A DNA stretch of 64,000 bases from Trematomus loennbergii (GCA_012861695.1 JAAOOA010000028.1:11014470-11078469), one strand, 5' to 3'; shown: positions 11,801-25,093, counted from the stretch's first letter. The notes: generated from the sequence alone by a model not told the origin. Numbers and translations: made by a program.

Positions 11801-14800
11801 TTTATATACAGGTCTACCTTATCCGCTTGTTGGTTTTAACCCAGCTTCTCATTATAGTCTTATTGAGGAATGATAATAGCAGCCTGGGTCTTAAGATAAT
11901 GGAAACGAGGGCCAGTGGGATGACTGGAAGGTTTCCATTCACCACGGCGGCACCTCAATAGACTGCAGTGGCTTCCATCGCGAGCAATTTTTCTTCTACT
12001 CTATCCCACAATAACATGAAAGAATATCATTGGTGTGAAAACAAACTTTGTTGTCATCACATTTTCATATTTTACTTTTCCTAACCCATCACTAAGAACC
12101 CTGTATTTTCATGGTTTAAGCAAAGGAATGGGCAATATGTGAAATATACCATGTGTACCACCAAATATGTTTGCCTTACCATTACTACTGTGTTATTCTG
12201 TTATGGGCAAAGTCAAAATGTTCCCTTTATTTGTCCAGAAATGTGAAATATATTCATGCACAAGATGAAATAGAAGATGTAGCAGAAAAATAGTTATTAC
12301 TGTATGCTTAAATAAATATCAGTAGTAGTAATAGCTGTAAAGTAATTAGATCTTACATGCCTTATAGATAGATTAAATATTTATGCATGCACTTTTTGTA
12401 ACTTCACTCATCTGCTTATGTTCTTACAGATGATTTAAAAAGGAAGCACAAGGAAATAGAGTATCCAGAGGATCATTTACATTCTATGGCACACACTTCC
12501 AAATGCTAATTAAGATAATTACAGGCATAGCTCAAATGTAACAAGGGCTTTACAACATCATTAAAAGCTTATAATGTTTTAGCAGTTGTGTCAATTCATG
12601 AATATTGCATTTCTACAGATTGTATTTTGATCACTGATATTGAACCGTTATGATTATATGAAATGTAAATGCAAACAGCATGTGTTTTTCATTTACATTT
12701 TAGAATTTGGACTTTATGTTATGGGGCAGGTAAAAAAAAAAAGGGTATTATATAGATGAAATATATCTTCTTTATTTCCCTAATGTAATATTATGCGAAT
12801 CATTTAGCGATGCTCTCTGACATCATCCGCTGAGAGCACCTCTTTAGGCCCCCTTATATGAAAGGATTAGCTACGCAGGCTGAGATCTTACATACATGCT
12901 CTCTTTATGTGATATTTGAGAATGTTAGCAGAATGGCAGCTGACGCAAAATGCGCTCATGGCCAATCTATATGCTGAACCCATCTTCCCGAGCTGTGTGA
13001 GCCTCTGGCACCGAGTCAACTCTCATGCTGACTGCCCGACTTACTCAGCAGTCCATTAGCTAATGATTGTGGGTGCAGCCTCTCTTCTGCTCAGTCACCC
13101 TCTTGCATCTTTTCCCGCTCCTCTTCCCTACTTAGTGTGCGCCCTGCTGCTGACAATGTGCTGCAGCCCTCAACACCACACACAAATCCAGCATTTCTTC
13201 CCATCTGTATAAGAAATGTTTTTTTCTTATTGAGCAATAGCCATGTGATTGATTGCTGGGCCATTAAACTTGGATCTGAATGCAAAGCAGTCGTCCTTTT
13301 AGTATATTACTCTTCTATGTAACCCATGACTTGGATTGGTGGAAGCCTATAATTAAAGAAGCATGTAATTTCTCGGATATGTAGTTGATTATACGTTTAT
13401 GAAATGTTCACTGAAGGGAGACTAAATGATGGGGGGGCTTTCCTTCATAGCTTGAGGTCAGCAGCTCAGATGGACTGTCTCATACAGAATAAGAAAGGAC
13501 AAGAGTTACAGATATGACACAAAAAAAGAAATGGGGTGGACAGGCCAAGAAGACGAATACATATCAATAGCAAAGCTTCTACCATAATAAGTCTTGCTAC
13601 ACTAGTCACAGCTGTCCCTGGGAATATCAAGTACTTCATTTGATTTGGCTGTTACATGATGCAGAGTTGGTGCCTCTACTGTTTCAAGTATCCAGTAAAT
13701 CAAGACACCTCATCATGTACTGTGTTGCTTCTTTCCACTAAAAGCTGTTTCAATATCGCAAAACAACATTTACAGGAATATCCTGTAAATCCTGCAATAT
13801 ACAGGAATATACAAACATATCTGGGATTGCTGTTACGGTTCTTTTTGACCATTCAGTAAAATGCTCCATCTTGATTAAATGTGGTCAACTTTTGTAGATA
13901 TCCGAGAAACACACCTCCTTTTCAGCCATTGTGTCAGCTTTTGATGTCGAATGTGCTCCCGCCGCCCCCGTGCATCTCCATATTCCCAACATCCTCACCT
14001 GATGCCTTTGGTGTCTACTTGGCTGGAGTTTTAGCTCGAGCTATAGCTGGCATGAGGATATCGTGCAGCTGCTGCTATGAAGGTAACCCAACTGGCTACT
14101 GCATCTGTGTTATGGTTTTCGTGGTAATTGCTGGTTCACTGGAAGGCTTCAAATGGACACGTGGACTTTGAACGTTTTCTATCCACCAGATTATTTTTCT
14201 TTGCTTGTGTGAGTATGTTCCACCATATCGCAGACACCGGCGAGATGAACTCACTCGACCTTCCTCTGTCTCCTTTTCCTCCATCTCTGCGGTACAACAC
14301 CACCAATCCGCTGAGACATGTTGGAACAGTTTATGTCAGAAATTCTTGTAAATTTGTTTACAAATATGGACCAACCTTGTCAACAAACTCCAAAGTATTG
14401 AAAAGAAGAAAACGAGGGCCCCTCATATTAGGCTCATCTGTAAGTGATTTAATCAGGGTAAACAAGCCTCAATGTGGAGAGAGAAATTCAATGTTCTCTT
14501 CACTGATTGGAATCTCAAGGACTTTTGTCCGTGATATACGAGGGACACAGTCTCTCTTTAATTAGCACTGACATCATTCGGATAAGAGGGAGAGAAAAAG
14601 GCAGACAAGAGTGAGGGGGGGGGGGCTGATTGACAGAAACTGCAGAGTGAAGACTAGAGTGAAAGATGGAGACTAAGTAATTTACAAAGAATGGAGAGAG
14701 ACCTTAAAGAGATGACATTGTAGAGAGGGAGAGAAAAGAAGGGGAGAAGAATCATGTTGTAAAGTCTCTCATTGGAGCTCGGCCTTCTGGGAGGCCGTGT

Positions 14801-15640
14801 GGAGGACTGTCAGTGTTAATTTATACCAGTGGCTCCGGGGGGGTTATAGATGCTGAATGTTTCTTCAGACTATTTGAGCTTTTGATATAAGACTACAACG
14901 CATTATCATCATTAAATTCATGAGTTTTGTCTTTTATTCGTCAACAGCTGCCATTTATTTAAATGAAAGTCTTTGATATTTGAATTTCAGTAAGAATTTG
15001 TTTCATTTGCAAAATGTGCTACTTTTTGTCAAGTGTATTGAATATAAATGTACTTATTTACAGGGAGATAGTGGTTAGCAATACCATTACAAATGTAAAA
15101 TGAGACGGATGAAAAATGCTTTATTCTCTATGTAAGGTATTTAGGAGTTGGGACTCGTGCCCTCGAGAGAAGTTACACACTGATTCATATTTCCGTCACA
15201 TGAAACATTGTTTTGTGTTTTAACCTTGAGTGAGTGCATGAAAAAAGGAACCTTTTTAATATGCCTGGTCATCCTTGTCTTCTGTTCCACCTTGAGTCAC
15301 ACTGATGTGGCTTTTAAGACGAGTCAGTTATCTATCATCAACAGGTCTAATCACAGAAAACAACCGCTACCAATCCATCACAATACAATTATTTAAATCT
15401 TGGACATGTATCATTAGATATCGAAATCGTCAGTCATTTTTATTTATTATAATGTGCGTAAAAAAAAGTCATTATTAAGGCTCTACAGTTACCTTGCTGT
15501 TTATTCTATGAACAAAGAATCGAAGTGTGCTGTCCTACTCCTGGGTTTTTCTGCCATTTGAGGTTCATAATGGTCCGATTAAACTCAACACCTCAAAGCC
15601 TACATCTGTCTCTTTGTGTGGTTAATGTAAAACACAGCTA

Positions 15641-15772
15641 GTGTTGTTGAGGGAGGCGAGAGACTTCCTTATTCCCTTAACCCACCCATATTTCCCAGAT
15701 GGTCCAGGGTTTGAACTGGCATCTTTCCAGGCTTAAGCTTGCTTCCTTAACCTCAAGGCCTCCACCACAACA
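15641..15772 (-). repeat. tRNA-derived SINE fragment
   Basis: On the minus strand this reads CCTTGAGGTTAAGGAAGC, later CCAGTTCAAACCC (B-box-like), then a segment ending CTCGCCTCCCTCAACA. This order matches a tRNA-headed SINE family that I know from perch-like and other teleost genomes. The tRNA-like part could not fold as a functional tRNA: arms are mutated and there is no clear anticodon stem. Boundaries are approximate. Confidence 0.6.
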
Positions 15773-18700
15773 CTGCTCCTCCTGCACAATTCAAGAAGTC
15801 ACCTTATTGTATAAATGAAGGGGATGTCTCTATCTGCCAGGATACTGTACATGTATATGGTTATTCTTGGATGTCAATATATCATGATCAAACTGTTACA
15901 CATAGTATCCATGTTGATCCCAGTCTAGTCAGGTAATGTTTTTGTGTTGGTCATTTGGATGGGACAAAAGCAGATCTACCTGAAAGACTGCAACTGAAAC
16001 TGTACAGCTTCGATTTGTTATGATATCTCTTATATTATCATGGGTAAAAATGCGTTTGGGAAAATAGAAATGGAAACCCTTTTCCCTGCACAAGTAGCCT
16101 GTTCTCCCTTTCTGTGTTTCAATTAGGAATGGAAAATGTTACTCGTTTAAACATATTATCATGATAGTTGACAGCGAAACTCTAGTCATTTGAAATCAAA
16201 TTGATGCCGTTAGTTTCCTTTGGAGAAACACATAATCAGTATGTGAATCTGTGGCCTCTCTGGCAACTTCACTAATGATTTCATTTTTTTCAGCTTTTTT
16301 TTTCCTTTGGTTAGTAACCAAAATGAATATTTTTTTTTGTTATTGCTCGCTAATCTGCTTGCTTTTTTTTACATGTGGTAGATGATTACTGTACAAAACT
16401 CTTTTGGAAAACATTGTTAAAGAATGAAACTCTTATAGCAGAGTTGGAACACTTCTCTTACTCGACCATTACATCATATATCTAAACTAAAGTAGGAGGA
16501 GGAGGACAATGTTCACAATTTTGATAAATGTGTTTGAGAGCGGTATGTTGTAATGTCGTTTACAAAACGTTATTTTATTTCCTAATTGTTACGGCTTGAT
16601 CATATTTCATGGTCTAATGTCTTGTGATGACAGTGCCTGTTGTTTGGATAATGGATGTGAGCAGGAGTCCAAAGAGCTATTCCCAGGGACATGAATGAAA
16701 GAAGAATGATGTTTAAGATTTTCCCATTGTAAATCCATAAAATGTACATCTTTGCACGTACTGTCTGCATGCACACTTGAACTATATATTCATAACACAA
16801 TGTTAGACACTGCGGCAGGGTAAAACAAGCCTCAAGTGAATTCCTGGGATAAATGTAAAGAAAAGTGCAAATAATGGCCCAGAGCCAGTGGATTTTTGTT
16901 CTTTGGGTCAATTAGGTCATTCAGCACTATGATACATAACTGTGATACATAAAGATAACCCCTTGGTTGAAAAGTTGTTTTAGTTAACGTTCGGAAATGT
17001 TAATAATAATTGGGCCTCGGGGCCCTAAACACAAAAGCTCTGTCCCCTTTCATTTGGAGAAGAGTCGGAGGTCATGAAAACCCCCAAAAGTAATCAGTAA
17101 ATCAATCCTTACACAAACAGGGAGCCAATGTAAAGAAGCTTGAACAGGTGCTTGGTTGTAGTTAAAACCCCGACATAACCAAATGTCAGCATGTGACTTT
17201 TCTCAAGTGAGTACCTTTTGTGCAAATGTTAAGAGTTTCTGCGATAGCCATTGTTCTCTTTGGCAAAGCTGACAAATATACTACTGTTTCCAGAGTTTCA
17301 CAGAGGGCATTAGGTGACCAGATTTTATGTGTGTCTGCACATTTAGCATACAAAGTATGTTAAAGTGGAAGCGGGGGGTTTTAACTGACCAAACAGGCCC
17401 TCTTCATCCCACAATGCAATGTGCCTGAGGTGAGAGGGGGCTGAGAAAGTTCCCTTAGATTTACTCGGTAATCCCTTGATAAATAAACTGGGAAGACAAG
17501 ACCACCGCTGCTATCTGTAAGCCAATACTCCCCTAGAGGAGGGATGGCCCTGGGCTTGGCTAGCTCTAAGCTGATGATATGTGCACAGATACACACATAC
17601 ACACATACAGATACACACGTCAAAGTTGAGCCAAATACGTTAAAAAAGATCCTGGCACAGACATTTGTAAGAAAAAAGTACATGATTTAGTTTCAGTGTA
17701 ATAAAATCTATTCCGTTAATATGCAAACCAGTTTCATGGCTAGCTCGCATACACATAGAATACATGCTTTGTATTTCCCTAAAGTCCACCCATGGATGAC
17801 ATGCATCCCACAAATCTGCCCCCTCCATCCGACTCTGTCCTCAGGCAATCACATGAGGAATGCTCCACAAAATAGCTGACATTGTGAAGGTATAACAAGG
17901 ACAAACAGGTGTTCCCACACACATACACACATACGAAACCAAGTAGTCATGCTGTGCCCACATGGGATTTTCCTTCTCGCCACATCAGGTCAGGAGATAA
18001 TTGATTTATGTTCCGTGTTCTAGCCCATGTTATTTTTCAACCTGTCGTCTGATTGGCCCTCATGATTATGTGGTCGTGAAATCCGACCTATAAGAGCATG
18101 TCTCTATTTCTCAAGAGGATGCTGTTTGTTTTCCCTAGGAATGAGTTTGTGTTCTGTTTACACTGTTGTTTGCTTAGTTAGACATACGAAGGAGTTCTCA
18201 GTGTTTTTATTTTGAAATGCCGGCCTGTATCGGCACACCAGACCAATGATAACCAAGAGGTCTGACTTTGTGTTTTTTCCATGTGCTTAAAATAATAAAT
18301 TACATTTCACCTAATGAACTCTAAGTAAACTTTTGGAAGGACCATGATCATCCATCAGTTGAAATAAATAAACATTTAAACCCTAGAATTTGATTTTCCT
18401 GCGCTTTTAACCCATTTTCATTTTCCTATAACAAAGCCCCAATTAATTTTTTATGATGTATGATTTTTGTTATACAAACTGTATTTTGATGATGCTCTTA
18501 GATTTGCTAAAATGCTTTTACAGCAGTACATATTCTGGCTAAAGAATACATTAGAATGAGAAAGAGTATACAAATCAGTTTAAAACACAATTTCCTTAGA
18601 AAAAAAAACGATTGTTACTGACTAGTGTTGGTTTCGCTCAGCCTGCCACTTCATCATTTTCCATACAAGCAAACACAAACGTTCCTTCACATGCAAAGCT

Positions 18701-21023
18701 CTGCAGACCTCCCAAATGTTGTAGACTGGACATGACCTCATGGGACTGCATGTCGCCTGAAATATGTGTTTTGGATCTCTGGAATTTAGTGTATAGAAAT
18801 GTATTTTCTGCTGTATAGGGAAGAGCCATATGGTACACTTCAGTCTGCCATATCGGCTAAGTACTTACACATTTAGTTTATACACAGGTTTAAGCATGTT
18901 TGTGTGTAATGAATTGGCCTTGACATTTATAGCTTTGGAATGAACAGTGTTTTACTGATGATCAAGCATTAGTGTACTTGCCGATGTTGATAATGATGAA
19001 CTGAGCAATGTTAAAAGCTTTGGCTTAATCAACAAAGTATGAACTTTTATGTAAATGTTTTCCATTACCCTTCCTCGGATACTTTAATTAAGCAAGCCTA
19101 GTTTCATAAAATAATGCCTATTTACAGGTTTGAAATTCACAAGTGTTCCAATAAATGTCTGAATGCGTAATGTTGTGCAGACGGTATGCAAATGAATGTA
19201 ACCGTGGCTGTCTGCAGAAGCATGCAAAGGACATTTGGCTTACTATGTTGATAGGACTTCATGGCCAAAACAGTTGCTGTCTTCTATCTTTTCTCACTGC
19301 CATAATGTAATGTGTGTGTGGCATGTGTATGTGTGACTATGTGCATGTGTGGCTGTGAAATCCTCTACCACATGTGAGCATGTTTTATTGGTCTGGAGGG
19401 AGTTAAGGTTAATGCAATAAAACAACCTTCCCCGTGCCTTACGTCTGCCTTTTAGAGAGGATTTAAGACCGGAGTGGAGTTAGAAAAAGTTGAGAGAAAG
19501 GCTAGAGGGAAGAGAGCAAACGGTGCAATGAAGATTACAAATGTTCAGGTGGTTAGGTCAGCTAGAAAGTATCTTTTGGGTTCCTGAGCAAATGACAATC
19601 CCACTGCCTAAGACAACTGTTGTGTGGAAAAACTCATTTAAAGTCCATTTATAAGGCATATGAGATGACTGACTTGCCTAACCCTGCAGGGTAAGTGTAT
19701 TTTTAGCAGTCTGGCAAGACACTTTCTGTGACTGTTAACACATATTACAGCTGCTTCCAGAATGACTTATCTAAACTCTTCCCAACATGTGGACACAGAC
19801 CCCTTCAAACAACCATTTAAACACAGATGCTTTCCAGTTACTTCCCAGATGAGGTTTATGTATTTGTTTGTGCATTCCATTGTTTTAGACCCCTGACAGG
19901 CCGCTCTAAACACTTGCAGTATGAGTCAAGTTTGTGCTATTGCTTTGATGTTTTGCTAGGACAGATGTCCAGATATCAGTGTGATTATTATCCTCAGTAA
20001 ATAAATTGTTTAAGAGATTAGTATAGACTGTATGGACCCATGCAGATAGATACAATGTCTAATCATTTGTTTATTGCTACTCTATTATGTTTACCCTCAA
20101 AACAACCATTGTGATTTCAAAAGATTTAGCCCTAATTCATATGAATGGTAACTAAGATACAGAATACACGAACCAATTGCCATTAATCTGTTCTGGGGAA
20201 AGTATTGTTGTGCTTATTTATATTCATGCAAACATCACTTAAAATGAGGTTAAACTTTATTGGTCTCGCTGCTTCTTTATGTAAGGCTTCATTTTCTCAA
20301 TCGGTGATAAATAAGTTTTGCTGCTGAATATTTCTGAGCCCTGAGATAGTGGCTCATCCCTAGTCTAGACAAAGCAGCATACGGTAAATACACTGGTCAC
20401 TGTACTCCGTCCAATGTGCAAGAGCCATTACACTCTGTCTCTCTGGCTAATTGAGGATCACTTAATAACACTGGCCAGAAGCTTTTAAGCCAATGAGATT
20501 TCATTGATTTTACCTCTTGGTTTGAAGCACACGTCCCTTCATTCTCCTGATCCTGCTGTCCCTGCTGCTGGCTTTAATAGCCCAATAGAGATGCTCACCA
20601 TTGCTGCCAACTGCGCGCACGTGCATTCACCTCTATGAGGTAGTGGAATGTTCTACAATTACTGTCATCCTGCTGGCAGTAACTCACTCATCAGACCATT
20701 TCCTTTCATCACGTCCCTCTTTTTACTCCCACCGTTTTCCCATGTTGTCTGTTACTCTGAAATTCACTGCTCTATAATTCGTTCACCTCTCTTCACCCTG
20801 CTATCATTCAACTGAAATGAAGCGATCCCTCATTTCAGATTGATGCCATCACCCTGAAAAAAAAAAACATTCACTTTGAATACTTTAGTTTAGTTTATAT
20901 ATGCTTTTAACTGTGCAGGTGTCATTTGGTGGTTTATTGAACTCATCCTGCAGCCCCACCCATGCTGTTTTATGTTTTCCTGGCCTAACAGGTGTGTGTC
21001 TGTTTCCTCTATCCTCCCCACAG

Positions 21024-21187
21024 GTGGACAAGGTGTGTGGCCTGTCTACTGGAGCACCCACAAGCATGCGGCCTACTAGCCCTGAGGTCACAACCTCTTC
21101 TGTGACCTCAACTTCTCTTCCTCCGTCTGCCGCCCCCTCCCAATCCTTACCAGAGCAGTGGCAGTCGCAGTTAGCCCACTTGAGGAG
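21024..21187 (+). CDS. gpc5: glypican-5 exon 4 (Ser/Thr/Pro-rich linker)
   Basis: The exon encodes 54 codons plus two bases. The acceptor is CCTCCCCACAG and the donor AG|GTAAGA. It starts in phase 0 with VDKVCG, matching human GPC5 VNRICG, and ends LAHLRR leading into exon 5. The Arg codon is completed across the junction. Between the conserved ends lie about 40 residues with 17 Ser/Thr and 7 Pro (for example TTSSVTSTSLPPS), a composition expected for O-glycosylation. This is the flexible segment of glypicans where proprotein-convertase cleavage can occur. No clear Arg-X-X-Arg site is visible; only the RRR formed at the exon 4/5 junction is basic. One cysteine is kept. The second cysteine that human GPC5 has here (RCSF) is missing. 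Confidence 0.93.
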
Positions 21188-23040
21188 GTAAGACCAAAAA
21201 ATAAACTGAACTGTGGTTTAATCAGTCAGTTTAAGATTGCCTGCGTTGAAAATATTTCTCTTGTTCTGGTAAAAATTCAGCTTTTTAATTGGAAATTAGT
21301 TAAACAGTGGACTAGATGTAAATGTAAATGAAATGGTCAGGTCTGTATGATATTGCCTGAAGGGTTGGCCGAGGTCTATTCCCAGCTGCCATCACTTCTC
21401 TATTGCTTCATATGGTTAGTTGGACACAACACAAACAGCCGTAGTATGTAAATGCAGTGCCTGGCACTAAAGTCTGTGCCCTCCACCTGGCCTCTGAGGC
21501 AGCCATCCCATGCCCACAGCAGCTGGCAGTGATGTGCCAGCAGAGGGGGAGTGTGGGTAAGATTAATCTTGACGGACCAGCAGTTTCCTGTTTACCCAGA
21601 CGGCCATACCACCAACCCTGCTCACCAGCCGTCCTCAGCGTGAATAGCACCACAGACAGAAACACACAGACGTGCAGCGTTGTCTGCCTGACCTTGTCCC
21701 AAACCATGAATCACTGCTCTGATGCCAGCCGAGCTGACAGGTCTGGCCTGGCACTGCCACCGCCATTCATGGCAACACAATCCACCTCCCTGCCTGCTGC
21801 CAACCCTGACCAAGGCACATGTGAGCGCTGACCACTTCAGAGACATGGCAGCACCCACTGCAGTACAGGGAGAACAGTCTCCTGCTGAAAAATATGAAAC
21901 GTGATACAGAAAAGCAACATTTATGTTTCGTTTTAATAGGAAATATTATGAATGTAGAAGTTCAGCAGAACTTTCTTTGGCTTTCCTGTGAATATTTAAC
22001 TATTTGCAGATGTTTGCTTGTGTGTTATTTCTTGTGACTTAACATATACATTGCTATGCATACCAGTATCTGTTTTAATTGTCGTGTGTGGTGTGGGGGG
22101 AAATGCATATTGATTTATGTGTGGTGTGGTTAGTCTCTGCATGTGCATGGTTAATCTCTTTCTTCCAGGGTCAACTGACTATCTTTTCTCCCTCCTCCCT
22201 GTGTGTCTTGTGTTGTCATCCTTTTGTTCATTTTTTCTTTCTTCCACGCCCCACCTTTCACATCCATGCATCTTCCTTGCTTGCAACATTCTCCCCTGGA
22301 CTACAACTCCCATCATTCACAGCTCGTTCCCCCTGAAACCCTCCAAGAACAATAAACATAATCTGAGAACCCTCTCTAGGTAAGCATGAACCCCAGGGAC
22401 TTATTTCTCTCACCCACTCACACACTTTATCCAGCAAAGACTCATATTGTGACTTGTTCAGAAACATGTGACACTTTTTTTCAAATTTTCTTTTTATTTA
22501 CAGTTGATTGTATTTGTCATGTCTTCAAAAAACTGCCATGTTCATGTCATTTGCGGTTCTTAGAAGTGATTCCTGTCACTGACTCAGCAAATAACCTTTC
22601 ATGACCTCTGCTGTTTTTGCTCCGTCTCATGGGTGGCAACAACGGGTGCCTGATCAAAATATTATTGCATTGTTTTGCTCGGGATGACTGCCTTTATCGA
22701 TAACATGTGTTAGCAGATCTGATGAAGCAAGCACTTTGCTGCAGAGCATAATTGAGAAAAATGTGCTGACATAGTGAAATGGTCACATTCAAAGCAACTC
22801 ATTTACTTCCACCATCAATATCTCAACTATATATATCACATGCATGTATTATTGAATGGAATGCAGATACAGAGTATTTGTTGACGATTTGGTACCAAGT
22901 AATGAGAAGTGTATCTACAAACCACACCAAAACAATTCTAAAATCTCACAATTCCTCAATTTTCTCTTTCTAAACCTGGACTATGATATGTAATATTTAC
23001 TAAAATGATGTACTATCCCCATGTGTCCGTTTTTCCTCAG
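21188..23040 (+). other. gpc5: glypican-5 intron 4 (1.85 kb)
   Basis: This is the shortest intron in the window. The stretch 21430-21860 is GC-richer and has overlapping open frames on both strands, but none resembles a known protein. A pair of good splice signals at 22169 and 22380 marks a possible cryptic exon, listed separately. Confidence 0.85.
22169..22379 (+). other. possible cryptic or poison exon in intron 4
   Basis: The sequence is preceded by CTCTTTCTTCCAG and followed by GTAAGC, so it looks like a 211-bp exon. Spliced after exon 4 it would read Arg-Val-Asn-stop, and its length is not a multiple of three. If used at all it would therefore truncate the protein. Human GPC5 has no exon here. 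It may simply be a chance pair of sites in a pyrimidine-rich intron. Confidence 0.2.
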
Positions 23041-23163
23041 GGAGTTCTTGATGTACCTGCAGCGCTACAAGTCTTTCTTTGCAGCATTGCCAGAGATGCT
23101 GTGCGAAGGGGACAATGTTGTTGACGACTCCACATGCTGGAGCGGAGGAGACGTGGTGGAGAG
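23041..23163 (+). CDS. gpc5: glypican-5 exon 5
   Basis: The exon has one base completing the Arg codon from exon 4, then 40 codons, then two bases. The acceptor is GTTTTTCCTCAG and the donor AG|GTAAGA. The product starts REFLMYLQRYKSFFAALPEM and continues LCEG...STCWSGGDVVE. This aligns with human GPC5 RRKEFINSLRLYRSFY...LCAN...LPCWNGEDIVK. It forms part of the C-lobe helix and the conserved Cys pair (LC, CW) of glypicans. The S/T-CW-x-G motif is characteristic of the family. No frame damage is seen here. Confidence 0.95.
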
Positions 23164-23324
23164 GTAAGACATAATGTTCAGTCCCTCACCCCTGCAGTCA
23201 CTATAAACTTGCAGTTGTCGAAAGCAAAGACTTGACAAATACCTGTGAGACATTCATTCCCTCGTAGAAAATCACATAACTGATACTGAACTTACTGTCA
23301 CTTAATTGTGTTTGTTTAACTTAA

Positions 23325-23702
23325 AGGTAGGGTAGGTAAGTTTGAGAAACCGGCTCGAGATACACTTTTTGTTATATTCCATGGAATGCTCTTAACATCC
23401 CGATAGCAATGAATATCTTAAGTGCTTTGACAAAAAATCCATTAAAAAATGTCATCTGTGGAAGCCGTAGTACTGTAAAAAGCACGACCAATCATTTTAG
23501 CCGGCCCGGTAAAATAACTGGATGGCCTACCTGCCTGTCAGCTTTCCATCTGTGCACAAACTTATCTCGTGCCCTCATTGGTCATGTGCGCGTTCGTGTG
23601 TGTTGGAGGAGGGGCTCTATAAGGAAGTGGCAGATTTTCTCCGGTTGTGTATTTTCAAATTCTAGCGCTCTCGAGCCGGTTTTTTTCTTACCTACCCTAC
23701 CT
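23325..23702. mobile_element. TTAA-flanked MITE, copy B (378 bp, reverse of copy A)
   Basis: The ends AGGTAGGGTAGGTAAG and CTTACCTACCCTACCT form a terminal inverted repeat, with TTAA at 23321-23324 and 23703-23706. The interior is the reverse complement of copy A at 1646-2026. It shares the GGATGGCCTACCTGCCTGTC and GGAAGCCGTAGTACTGTAAA segments, with scattered substitutions and a small deletion in the central palindrome. Confidence 0.87.
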
Positions 23703-23795
23703 TTAACTTAAATTGTAACATTTTCAATTCAAAGAAAACTGTAGTTTTTGTCTATGATGTAACAATATATACAACTTTATAAGCTATCAAGCTAT

Positions 23796-23882
23796 CAAAT
23801 ATGTTTTGCGGCTCCAGACAAAAACAATTGGTGGAAAAGGGGGCAAAATGGCTCTTTTGGTCAAAAAGGTTGCAGACCCCTG
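23796..23882. mobile_element. hAT-type element, 3' end remnant
   Basis: The sequence TTTTGCGGCTCCAGAC followed by GGTTGCAGACCCCTG resembles the terminal part of a common fish hAT MITE. No matching 5' end (CAGGGGTCTGCAACC) lies nearby, so this is a truncated copy. The left boundary is uncertain. Confidence 0.45.
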
Positions 23883-24064
23883 GTATAGGGCGTACATACA
23901 CACGGAGCTGTTTGGCCCCCAGAGCGTTTCGTCCGCAGATCTACCCACCTTGGGAGCCGTTATCGTTATCCGCGTTTCTGTGTCGGCCTCGTGTGGACGA
24001 ACCGTCTATACGATAGAGAACTGTAGCGGATACAACCCGTTTTGTCTCCGTGTGGATGGGGCCT
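23883..24064. mobile_element. small MITE with CACACGGAG ends
   Basis: The left end AGGGCGTACATACACACGGAG and right end CTCCGTGTGGATGGGGCCT form an imperfect inverted repeat about 180 bp apart. The interior is CpG-rich (CGTTTCGTCCG, GTTATCGTTATCCGCG). It resembles fish MITEs that begin GGCCCCATCCACACGGAGAC. No clear target duplication was found. Confidence 0.5.
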
Positions 24065-24224
24065 GAGTGAATGCAGGCAGAGCAAATAGTTGGTACGCTC
24101 CCCTCTCCTTTGTATTAGAGTCAGTTTAGAGGTTGTTGTTATACTCCATTATGTTTCTTTTTTATTTGTGAGGATTTTATTGTGTGCTGATTTATAGGTG
24201 TGGCCCTAGAACCCTTTTCCTGCT

Positions 24225-24468
<244 letters not shown>

Positions 24469-24957
24469 TTTGTGGTTATGTGCTTTCTCAGTCAGCATGA
24501 GAAGAACAGAGAATTGATGCAGAATACTGAGCCAATGCAAAATCTGTAACTGATTCCCCATGCTGGATCTGTTTCTTAAATGCTTTAGTAACTCGGTCCA
24601 CAATTATGACAAGGTTATGCTCTCCTTCTGCGGTGGCCTTAAAGTGGCTCCCATTACCATGGCAACCTCAGCTCTTGGCAATGCCAGTATTGGCCCTGGA
24701 AGTAGCAGACTAGAGGTCCGGGGGATGCCTTTTTCCCCCATGATCCACCCTGAGTATTTGTCAGATCCTTTGGCCTGTGTCCGTCTTGCTTGATTAAGCC
24801 ATACACTATGCTTTTCACAAGTACATGGGAAAACATTAGGCTCATGAACAGATGCCTCTGATTCCAAAAAGACCCTTTTATTTTCCTCAGTGGTTGGCAA
24901 AAGCATTTTGTCAGACATTTATATGAATAAGTTGAGCTTTGATTAGCTTTGTAAATG

Positions 24958-25093
24958 TCCTTCTCTTCTCTCCTCTCCTCTCCTCTTCTCTTCTCTTCTC
25001 TTCTCTTCTCTCCTATTCTATCACTTCTTTTCTCTTCTCTCTTCTTCTTTTCTCTTCTCTTTTCTCTTCTTTTATTCTCTCATCCTCTCTTCA
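24958..25093 (+). repeat. polypyrimidine (TCTTC/TCTCC)n tract
   Basis: About 136 bp almost free of purines on this strand, built from TCTTC and CTCCT units with few A interruptions. Such tracts can form triplex (H-DNA) and also mimic splice-acceptor pyrimidine tracts. Confidence 0.92.

Larger units (their letters stand above)
7448..21023 (+). other. gpc5: glypican-5 intron 3 (13.6 kb)
   Basis: Bounded by donor GTGAGT and acceptor CCTCCCCACAG. It contains a TTAA MITE with an internal LINE remnant (8138-8810) and a SINE fragment (15641-15772). There are short purine-rich tracts, for example 14580-14760 with a run of 13 G. I see no gene, RNA gene or recognisable repeat in 8815-15640 or 15775-21000. 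All open frames there are short and lack family resemblance. Confidence 0.85.

Noticed and set aside
21408..21904. Several overlapping open frames in intron 4
   Set aside because: They lie on both strands in GC-richer sequence and none resembles a protein family; the intron is bounded by strong splice sites.
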